In this document: piece after piece, positions 6,231 to 10,801 of the stretch | Numbering within the stretch: position 1 is the first letter of the stretch | How the letters are laid out: every line of letters begins with the position of its first letter | Assembly: GCA_002404055.1 (NCBI GenBank) | Contig: DHIZ01000002.1 | Location: 1-10,801, forward strand | Length of the DNA stretch: 10,801 nucleotides | Source: Chloroflexi bacterium UBA4733 | GTDB taxonomy: Bacteria > Chloroflexota > UBA4733 | Reading direction: 5' to 3' | Notes under the pieces: model-generated | Databases searched by the model: none | What the model was told of the DNA's origin: nothing | Seen by the model: the letters and a program-made list of their open reading frames with translations, nothing else | Made by a program: the position numbers and the translations under genes

Positions 6231-7481
6231 TCAGTCCACGACCGGGGCTTCCCGGCACCGTTCGAACAACGCCGCAAAGTCCTGCGATCCGTCATCCTCA
6301 CGGACGTCGAGGCGGACGCCGGGGACGAAGCCGGGCAGGTGGCCGAAGTAGAAGGCTTCCTGGCGTTGCTGTTCCTCCGCGAAGTGCCAGCGGCTGCCGC
6401 TGGGATAGACCACCGTCGAGATGCGGCGGATCGCGGGGGCGGGCGGGAGCGAGCGCAACTCCTCGATCAGCTTCGGGTCGGGCGCGATGCCAAGGCCGGG
6501 CGCGTCGGGTACCGGGAGCATGCCATCGGTGACGCGAGGGGCGGGCGCGATGTCCTGCGCCCAGAGATCGTGCGCCGACAGATGCGAGAGCACGGCCTCG
6601 TCGCAGGTCGACGCCAGGTGTGCCACCCAGGCCGCGCGCAGCGCGCTGCCCACGGTCTGGATCCAGAACGGCTTGCGAAACTCGTGGAGGATACCGGCCG
6701 GCGAGCGCAGCCGGTCGACGTCGGCGCCCCCGAAGACGAAGCCGTCGAACATTTGCTCTCGGAGCTGGACGGCGCCCGGCGTGCCGGTATCGAAGCCCGG
6801 GTCCGAGCGGACGTGGCAGCAGCCGGCGCCGAAGTGGCCGACGATCGGGCGGTCCACCGAACGGCGGATGATCTGGTAGCCTTCGACATCGCGTTGGGGG
6901 ATCGGGGACTCGAACCCGCCGACGCAGTCGTACTGCGCCAGCGCCCGGAGGACGGGGAGGGCCAGGCGCGCCTCGCGGAGGTGGCCGTTGAAATCGAGCC
7001 AGAGGCGGAAGCCCTTCGGCGCCACCTCGGCCGCGGCGGCGATCTGCTCGCGGGGATCCCACCAGGGCCGGCACTTGAACTTGTAACTGGTGTAGCCGAG
7101 CGAGGCCGCGTGGCGGATCTGCTGGGCGAGCACGTCCGGCGGAAGGTCGATCGTCCAGTAGGCGAAGGGAACGCGGCGGCGCACCGAGCGGCCCATGAGG
7201 GCGTGGGCGGGCACGCCGAGCGCCTTGCCCACGGCGTCGAGGCAGGCCATCTGCACCCCGCCGTGCCGTGCCGCATGCAGCGCTTCCACGGCGTCGCGGC
7301 CGACCCAGGGCGATAGATCGGCCGGGGAACCCATGTCATCGCCGTAGCCCTCGATGCCGTCGTCCAGCTCGACCCGGTAGAGGGTGAGCCGCGAGCTACT
7401 TGACGACCGAACCATGTGCGACCGGACCTCCGGGCGAAACACCATGGCCAGTGGAATGGCCTCAACCGCCGTAATTTTCAT
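6231..7481 (-). CDS. Enolase-superfamily protein, mandelate racemase/muconate lactonizing enzyme-like
   Basis: The 416-residue product opens MKITAVEAIPLAMVFRPEVR with SRLTLYRVELDDGIEGYGDD, the usual capping-domain start of this superfamily, then a barrel. Members abstract a proton alpha to a carboxylate using Mg2+, typically as sugar-acid dehydratases or racemases. Visible residues: K134 and K136 (YKFKC, KxK at the second strand), D163 (LWLDFNG) and E191 (GGFESPIP) as metal ligands. The third ligand position reads RPIVGHFG (about 211-218) with His where Glu or Asp is expected, and the last strand reads FWIQTVGSALRAAWVAHLAS. The activity is therefore uncertain. The ATG at 7481 is preferred over the longer TTG-started frame from 7664, which begins inside element B. 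A GGGAG lies 11 bases upstream. It is the first gene of the two-gene operon. Confidence 0.75.
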   Translation of the reverse strand: MKITAVEAIPLAMVFRPEVRSHMVRSSSSSRLTLYRVELDDGIEGYGDDMGSPADLSPWVGRDAVEALHAARHGGVQMACLDAVGKALGVPAHALMGRSVRRRVPFAYWTIDLPPDVLAQQIRHAASLGYTSYKFKCRPWWDPREQIAAAAEVAPKGFRLWLDFNGHLREARLALPVLRALAQYDCVGGFESPIPQRDVEGYQIIRRSVDRPIVGHFGAGCCHVRSDPGFDTGTPGAVQLREQMFDGFVFGGADVDRLRSPAGILHEFRKPFWIQTVGSALRAAWVAHLASTCDEAVLSHLSAHDLWAQDIAPAPRVTDGMLPVPDAPGLGIAPDPKLIEELRSLPPAPAIRRISTVVYPSGSRWHFAEEQQRQEAFYFGHLPGFVPGVRLDVREDDGSQDFAALFERCREAPVVD

Positions 7482-7655
7482 CCGCAATGGCTCCCGAATG
7501 CAGCACGCCAACGCCATTATAGGCAGACTTGGCAAGGCGATGCCCAGCGGCAGACGGCCCATGACGACGCCCGGATCAAGAGCTTGGCCAGCGGCGTTGT
7601 GTCCGGCGGACCAGTTCCTGATCTCGGCGCCCGTTGTGTGCGTAACATGGCCCCC
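7482..7655. promoter_or_regulatory. Leader/promoter region of the enolase-superfamily operon
   Basis: This 174-base stretch lies between element B and the operon start and should hold the operon promoter unless transcription starts inside element B. I see no hexamer pair strong enough to name. Element B does contain an outward-facing GATAAT on the minus strand (7864-7859), which could drive the operon. Confidence 0.3.
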
Positions 7656-7688
7656 GAGTAGCAACGGAACAGAAACGTACGCTAAGGC
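7656..7688 (+). repeat. Left terminal inverted repeat of element B
   Basis: It pairs with 7897-7929 with mismatches at positions 9 and 32 only. The palindrome CGTACG at 7676-7681 occupies the place of ACCGGT in element A. Confidence 0.8.
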
Positions 7689-7765
7689 TTATGTCGAGCA
7701 AGCTGGTCTTCTCAGCCCACCGTAGACGGTCGGAAGAGCCGTGTTAAGGACCGGCGCGGTCCGGT

Positions 7766-7871
7766 TTCCTGTGATAACGATGGCGGGTGGCACTGCCCAG
7801 CAGCCACATTCACGCCGGATGGTGGTGAGTGCGGGCGAAAAATCCTGTGAGAACGGGCATTATCACAGGAA
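7766..7871. repeat. Three-arm alternative hairpin inside element B
   Basis: TTCCTGTGATAA (7766-7777) is a perfect complement of TTATCACAGGAA (7860-7871). The nearer arm TCCTGTGAGAA (7843-7853) pairs with 7860-7870 at 10 of 11 positions around a 6-base loop. The two left arms therefore compete for one right arm. Confidence 0.65.
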
Positions 7872-7896
7872 TGTCGGGTCTGAAGACACCGGAGAG

Positions 7897-7929
7897 GGCT
7901 TAGCGTACGTTTCTGTTCCGCTGCTACTC
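7897..7929 (-). repeat. Right terminal inverted repeat of element B
   Basis: This mirrors the left end, with CGTACG at 7904-7909. Read forward it encodes YVSVPLLL of the fused recombinase frame and ends exactly where homology to integrases begins. Confidence 0.8.
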
Positions 7930-8480
7930 ATACCCCTCTACCGGCTGCTGCACCGGGTGGAAGGCAATGCTCGCAACTATGCCCTGCTGCTGCTGGCCTA
8001 TGCCAGTGGCGGCCGCGTGTCGGAGCTGGCCGGCTTGAAGTGGCGCGACGTGCAGCCGCGCGGCGATGCCGGCCAGGTGACGATCTTCGGCAAGGGTGGC
8101 AAGACGCGGATGGTGCTCTTGCCGGTTGCAGCCTGGTGCAAGCTGCAGGAGCTGGGCCCGGGTGTGCCAGACGCTCCGGTGTTCCGCTCCCGCGCCGGCG
8201 GTCATCTCTCCACCGTGCAGGTGTGGAGGATCGTCCGGAAGGCAGCACGCGACGCCGGCATTCTCGCCGACGTGTCGCCACACTTCCTCAGGCACGCCCA
8301 CGCCAGCCACGCGCTGGACCGCCAGGCGACCATTCACCTGGTGCAGCAGACGCTGGGGCACGCGAGTCTCGCTACGACGAGTAAGTACACCCACGCCAGG
8401 CCAAACGACAGCAGCGGTCGATACCTCGGGCTGGGAGACCTCTAGCGGAGCCTTGCAAAGCCGAACCGGGCATTCCTCGT

Positions 8481-8791
8481 GTCCATGCCTGGCTACCCGG
8501 ACCGTCCATATGGGCCGTCTGCCGTACTGTCCACTTATGGAACGTCTCCCGCTTCCCGAGGCCGCGCGCCGGCTTGGCCTGTCCAGTGTGGCAGCACGCA
8601 AGCGTGCCCAGCGTGGGACGCTTCACGCCGAGAAAGTGGACGGTCAGTGGTTCGTTGTCCTGCCCGGACCGCCCAGTGAAACAAGCTATGGGCCGTCCAA
8701 TGGGCAGGCTACCCGTACCGCCCAAGTGGACGGACAGTCCGTACCGTCCACCAACGGACAGGCTGTCCAGGTGGACGGCCCAACGCTGGAC
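8481..8791. repeat. Cluster of TGGAC/GTCCA short repeats across leader and gene
   Basis: In 311 bases there are 18 GTCC or GGAC tetramers, 11 of them as GTCCA or TGGAC, several in palindromic pairs such as TGGACGG (8727) with CCGTCCA (8743). Roughly four or five would be expected by chance. The cluster begins upstream of the start codon at 8537 and runs through the linker-coding part of the gene. Confidence 0.55.
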
Positions 8792-9016
8792 AGTGCCGCT
8801 GCAGCAGAGTTAGGCACCATCGCTCGTGAGGCCCTTGCGCAATTAGCGAGGGAGCGGGAGGTCCGCAGTCAGGCCGAACAAGCCGCAGCGATGTGGCAAG
8901 AGCGCGCCCACAATCTGGAAGGCGAGATAGGGCGATTGCAGGAGCTGCTGGCGCTGCCGGCACACGATGAAGAGCCGGAGATGCGCCGCCACTGGTGGCA
9001 CTGGCGGAAGAGGTAG
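8537..9016 (+). CDS. HTH DNA-binding protein with coiled coil and Trp/Arg-rich tail
   Basis: The 159-residue product has an excisionase/MerR-type HTH at 4-41 (LPLPEAARRLGLSSVAARKR, QRGTLHAEKVDGQWFVVLPG), where the ARKRAQRGTL turn and the W-x-V wing are typical. A low-complexity linker (42-88) repeats VDGQ/NGQ/VDGP units. A coiled coil (about 90-140, ELGTIAREALAQLAREREVR through LEGEIGRLQELL) follows, and the protein ends in RRHWWHWRKR, which might touch a membrane or another protein. Known role of such proteins: accessory DNA binders of mobile elements or plasmids; a specific role here is inference. The start at 8537 is the ATG that directly begins the HTH; no strong ribosome-binding site is visible. 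The frame remains open upstream, in shadow of the recombinase. The short repeats in its own leader suggest self-binding. Confidence 0.7.
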   Translation: MERLPLPEAARRLGLSSVAARKRAQRGTLHAEKVDGQWFVVLPGPPSETSYGPSNGQATRTAQVDGQSVPSTNGQAVQVDGPTLDSAAAAELGTIAREALAQLAREREVRSQAEQAAAMWQERAHNLEGEIGRLQELLALPAHDEEPEMRRHWWHWRKR

Positions 9017-9023
9017 AGGCACC

Positions 9024-9614
9024 GTGCGGATCAGGACCCGGTTCCCGCTCTACATTGAGCGCCCGATTGCTCCGCCCATTACTCTGCCGGTTGCGACACC
9101 GCCTCAGCCGGCGCCGGTGGGACCGGCTGGCCTCGACTTTGTCTACCATACGAGCGTGGAGGCGCTCGCAGCCCAGGAGCGGGCGATTTCGTCGCTGGAT
9201 GCACGAGCTGGCGTCCTGATCGGCATCACGGCAACGGCGTTTGGCCTCATCGCCACCAATAGCGGGACATCGGGCAGTTTGTTCGCTGAACATGCCGATC
9301 TGGCTACAGTCTCACTCTTCACGCTCGCCTTGGTCATCCTGAGCCTGGTCGGGGTGGTTCTGGTACGTAATGTCATCGAATTCCCGGGGGTCCCCACGCT
9401 GATCGAGCGCGCCAACGAGACAGAAGCTCGGATCAAGGAATTGTCGCTCAGCGGGTTGCAGCAGTCCTGGCGACGGAACCGCCAGATCATTATCTGGAAG
9501 GCGCGACTGCTCCTGAGCGCTCAGGTCCTCATCGTGGTCTTCGTCCTCATCGTCGTCGCGTTCCGCTTACCAGACCTCGGGCACATCCTCGCCGCCGCGT
9601 GGAATGGGCTGTAG
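9024..9614 (+). CDS. Three-helix membrane protein, SLATT/Pycsar-TM-like layout
   Basis: The 196-residue product begins with a Pro-rich tail (to about 35), then an amphipathic helix (DFVYHTSVEALAAQERAISS) running into SLDARAGVLIGITATAFGLI (TM1, 63-77), TM2 (94-114, TVSLFTLALVILSLVGVVLV), a helical charged segment (124-160) and TM3 (162-181, LLLSAQVLIVVFVLIVVAFR). The 'LDxKAGxLIGxxxxxxGLI' entry to TM1 is shared by small 2-3 TM proteins, including putative membrane-disrupting effectors of the SLATT and Pycsar type, but no nucleotide cyclase or other sensor gene is visible here. The GTG at 9024 is chosen because AGAGG lies 5 bases upstream and it starts just after the stop of the HTH gene (7 bases), suggesting an operon. 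An ATG at 8967 would overlap that gene. Confidence 0.65.
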   Translation: MRIRTRFPLYIERPIAPPITLPVATPPQPAPVGPAGLDFVYHTSVEALAAQERAISSLDARAGVLIGITATAFGLIATNSGTSGSLFAEHADLATVSLFTLALVILSLVGVVLVRNVIEFPGVPTLIERANETEARIKELSLSGLQQSWRRNRQIIIWKARLLLSAQVLIVVFVLIVVAFRLPDLGHILAAAWNGL

Positions 9615-9678
9615 CTTGCCACGTGCAGGTACACTGCAGCGTACTACTCTACGCAAAGGGGAGACGGGGGGGCGGGCG

Positions 9679-9867
9679 ATGCCAGAGGTTCATCAGCAGC
9701 CGAAGCCGCAGCAAGACCAGAAGCATGGCACGCAGGCATCTACGCCGGCTCCCGCACCATCGTATAGTCCCCCGCCCTCTCCGGCAGGGCTGTTCTATTA
9801 CGCGCAAAAGAATGGCAACCCCGACCTGACGACACCCGCCAGGCCGGAGCGCAACGAACGGCCGTAG
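9679..9867 (+). CDS. Short Pro/Gln-rich protein (62 aa), unknown
   Basis: The product MPEVHQQPKPQQDQKHGTQA continues with a Pro/Ser run (PAPAPSYSPPPSPAG) and LFYYAQKNGNPDLTTPARPE. It is hydrophilic and predicted disordered, with no signal peptide. The frame could start at 9604, but the segment before 9679 overlaps the end of the membrane-protein gene. A G-rich stretch precedes the ATG at 9679, without a clean ribosome-binding site. It sits 64 bases after the membrane-protein gene, in the same direction, and may be cotranscribed. Low complexity makes the call uncertain. Confidence 0.4.
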   Translation: MPEVHQQPKPQQDQKHGTQASTPAPAPSYSPPPSPAGLFYYAQKNGNPDLTTPARPERNERP

Positions 9868-9906
9868 CGGCGGACGCGTCTAACCTGGCATTGCTCGAGG
9901 TCCTTC

Positions 9907-9950
9907 GCGCCACTTCTGCGCTACTTCTCAGCTACTTCCTTGCCACTTCA
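9907..9950 (+). repeat. Iteron block 1: four 11-bp repeats
   Basis: The units are GCGCCACTTCT, GCGCTACTTCT, CAGCTACTTCC and TTGCCACTTCA, contiguous with no spacer. The ACTTC core is invariant at an exact 11-base pitch. Confidence 0.75.
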
Positions 9951-9951
9951 A

Positions 9952-9962
9952 CCAAGTAGCGC
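9952..9962 (-). repeat. Inverted iteron CCAAGTAGCGC
   Basis: On the minus strand this reads GCGCTACTTGG, matching the iteron consensus. It follows block 1 directly, making a head-to-head arrangement. The identical 11-mer recurs at 10707-10717. Confidence 0.55.
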
Positions 9963-10005
9963 AAGGATTGCCGCCTACGGCTCCTGCTCCTCTACCATGC
10001 CGACC

Positions 10006-10049
10006 GCGTCCTGAGCGCATCTTCAACGCATCTGTAGCGTGACACAGGC
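10006..10049 (+). repeat. Iteron block 2: four degenerate 11-bp repeats
   Basis: The units are GCGTCCTGAGC, GCATCTTCAAC, GCATCTGTAGC and GTGACACAGGC. They keep the GCRTC head of the other blocks at an 11-base pitch but have lost most of the ACTT core. The box TACCATGC lies at 9993-10000. Confidence 0.5.
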
Positions 10050-10061
10050 GCTGATCGCCGC

Positions 10062-10083
10062 CCAAATAAGGGCCAAGTACGGC
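10062..10083 (-). repeat. Inverted pair of 11-bp iterons
   Basis: On the minus strand GCCGTACTTGG (10083-10073) is followed directly by CCCTTATTTGG (10072-10062). Both match the block consensus, in the orientation opposite to the neighbouring blocks. Confidence 0.6.
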
Positions 10084-10111
10084 AGGCGACGTCGGCGCTC
10101 TACCATGCCCC

Positions 10112-10155
10112 GCGTCACTTGGGAATCACTCGGCAGTAACTTGGGAGTATCCTGA
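10112..10155 (+). repeat. Iteron block 3: four 11-bp repeats
   Basis: The units are GCGTCACTTGG, GAATCACTCGG, CAGTAACTTGG and GAGTATCCTGA. TACCATGC precedes at 10101-10108, three bases before the first unit. Confidence 0.75.
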
Positions 10156-10382
10156 GCGCCGGCAGCCCCCTGACGCGTATTCGTTGACAAATACTGCCCG
10201 GGCAGGACCGGGGCTGGCGGCCTCGTTGCGTGTGGCCTGGAGGTCCTCCGTCAAGCGCCGGCGTGCTCCGTCTAACTGTTGCTACACCGCCTTGACCCGC
10301 CTACGACGGCAAAAGACGTCGGCACTTCGCGGCCCCAGCGCAGCTGGCCACGAAGCGGCCGGCGACTTCCTTACCATGCTTT

Positions 10383-10426
10383 GCGTTATTTGGGCGTTAC
10401 TTGCGCGTGATTTCGGAGGAACTTCG
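10383..10426 (+). repeat. Iteron block 4: four 11-bp repeats
   Basis: The units are GCGTTATTTGG, GCGTTACTTGC, GCGTGATTTCG and GAGGAACTTCG. TACCATGC precedes at 10372-10379, again three bases before the first unit. Confidence 0.75.
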
Positions 10427-10706
10427 CTTTGCCGCTCGCTTGATATAACGGGCATAGAACGCCAGCTACGGCCAAGTAAGGATGGGCCAGATCCCCACCC
10501 GTGGACCAGGGGTAGAAATAAGCCGGTGAACCCATCAGTTCTACGCCCTGAGTCCCCACCCTATTCCACACTTTGCGCCCTTACTACCAGAGGGGGAAGC
10601 AGGCACGCCAGATGCGGTAGGGGTGGCACGGTGTTCGGGCCTACTATTCCCCTTAATTCTTCATTCCTTCCCTTCCAGCGCTCCTGACACCACCGGTTCC
10701 TCGTTG

Positions 10707-10717
10707 CCAAGTAGCGC
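10707..10717 (-). repeat. Inverted iteron CCAAGTAGCGC, second copy
   Basis: This is identical to the 11-mer at 9952-9962. A further related minus-strand unit, TCCTTACTTGG, lies at 10472-10482. Confidence 0.45.
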
Positions 10718-10801
10718 TGCATGTCGTAGCGTGCCCGATATGGATGCCTTCCCCCATCTCATCCCGGCTGACATTGGGCAGTTGACGGTTCGCCGTCCCA
10801 C

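Larger units (their letters stand above)
7656..7929 (+). mobile_element. MITE-like element B (274 bp)
   Basis: Terminal inverted repeats of 33 bp match at 31 positions: GAGTAGCAACGGAACAG then AAACGTACGCTAAGGC on the left; GAGTAGCAGCGGAACAG then AAACGTACGCTAAGCC on the right (minus strand). It shares with element A the outer 17 bases, the left-only tail TAAGGCTTnTGTCG, TTCCTGnGATAA at +110, a hairpin at +186 and the overall length, so both copies have the same orientation. Its own filler has a GGACCG-GCG-CGGTCC hairpin (7748-7762). No coding sequence of its own is evident and no target duplication is visible. Its right end is fused in frame to the recombinase remnant. Confidence 0.8.
7741..8445 (+). 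pseudogene. Tyrosine recombinase/integrase, catalytic domain only, N-terminus replaced by element B
   Basis: The open frame encodes 234 residues. Residues 1-63 come from element B and resemble no protein. From residue 64 (IPLYRLLHRVEGNARNYALL) it reads as a phage-integrase/XerD-type catalytic domain with all active-site residues: R92 (GGRVSELAGL), the beta-hairpin Lys in GKGGKTR (118/121), H181 and R184 (HFLRH), H207 (LGHASL) and nucleophile Y216 (SKYTHA). The usual N-terminal core-binding domain of about 90-110 residues is absent, and no trace of it lies left of element B. The GTG at 7741, with GGAAG upstream, lies inside element B and could start a fusion protein. A truncated, probably inactive gene is likeliest. 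A short Orf-like recombinase helper cannot be excluded. Confidence 0.7.
9868..10801. other. Long non-coding iteron region
   Basis: No convincing gene is visible in 934 bases. The longest plus-strand frame (10184-10687) crosses an iteron block, starts at TTG and has no protein-like pattern. The region holds four iteron blocks, inverted iterons, three TACCATGC boxes, a TTGACA (10184-10189) beside the palindrome CTGCCCGGGCAG (10194-10205), and TCCCCACCC twice (10492, 10553). This looks like a cis-acting control, origin or centromere-like region rather than decayed coding sequence. Confidence 0.6.

Noticed and set aside
5204..6532. 442-codon plus-strand frame opposite the catabolic operon
   Set aside because: It is a GC-rich antisense shadow of the TIM-barrel and enolase-superfamily genes, whose motifs are recognisable on the other strand.
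7482..7664. Longer start for the enolase-superfamily gene
   Set aside because: It would begin with TTG inside the end of element B and add about 61 residues unlike the family; MKITAVEAIPL is the usual start.
4489..7929. Elements A and B as integron attC sites
   Set aside because: They lack the R'/R'' core (GTTRRRY) arrangement and are longer than typical attC sites; no integron integrase-specific insertion is seen in the recombinase remnant.
9907..10426. Iteron region as a CRISPR array
   Set aside because: Units are contiguous 11-mers with no unique spacers, too short and too degenerate for CRISPR repeats; no cas gene is present.
10184..10687. 167-codon frame in the iteron region
   Set aside because: TTG start without a ribosome-binding site; it crosses iteron block 4, whose 11-base period breaks codon phase, and the translation has no protein-like pattern.
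1..10801. tRNA or rRNA genes
   Set aside because: I looked for T-loop-like GTTCRANNC sequences with acceptor pairing and for rRNA signatures and found none that fold convincingly by eye.

Overview
The window is high-GC bacterial DNA with short intergenic gaps on both strands. Its mixture of an IS630-type transposase fragment, a tyrosine-recombinase remnant, an HTH/coiled-coil protein ending in a Trp/Arg-rich tail and lineage-specific small proteins suggests a mobile or accessory region. A Chloroflexota (Thermomicrobia-like) host is a guess from protein style only; no marker gene settles it.

Left part (1-4494). The 5' end of an IS630-type transposase runs off the left edge on the minus strand. 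A plus-strand gene for a 633-residue protein follows; it has a MucR/Ros-like zinc finger and then three repeats of a four-cysteine zinc finger, a basic linker and a sigma region-4-like helix-turn-helix. Next come two coupled minus-strand genes (a cytosolic helical protein and a one-pass membrane protein) behind a good TTGCAA-17-TATCTT promoter, and a small plus-strand orphan gene whose stop codon lies in the adjoining repeat element.

Middle (4489-7929). Two related, non-coding, MITE-like elements of 272 and 274 bp (called A and B) lie in direct orientation. They bracket a two-gene minus-strand operon: an enolase-superfamily (mandelate racemase-like) protein followed by a probable TIM-barrel glycosidase-like protein, plausibly a sugar-acid or carbohydrate catabolic module. 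The elements have long terminal inverted repeats. Six adjacent bases in these repeats differ completely between A and B, yet match between the two ends of each element and stay palindromic (ACCGGT or CGTACG). Inside each are three copies of a TTCCTGTGATAA-like arm that can pair in alternative ways.

Right part (7930-10801). The right end of element B is fused in frame to a tyrosine-recombinase catalytic domain that has lost its N-terminal core-binding domain. After it come a merR/excisionase-type HTH protein with a coiled coil, whose gene and leader are full of TGGAC/GTCCA repeats, a three-helix membrane protein that may be coupled to it, and a short Pro/Gln-rich protein. The last 930 bases show no convincing gene. 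They hold four blocks of four degenerate 11-bp iterons, plus inverted copies, each unit one helical turn long. Three blocks are preceded by TACCATGC. This layout resembles a plasmid partition centromere or an iteron origin and is, with elements A/B and the 633-residue modular protein, the most promising undescribed feature here.
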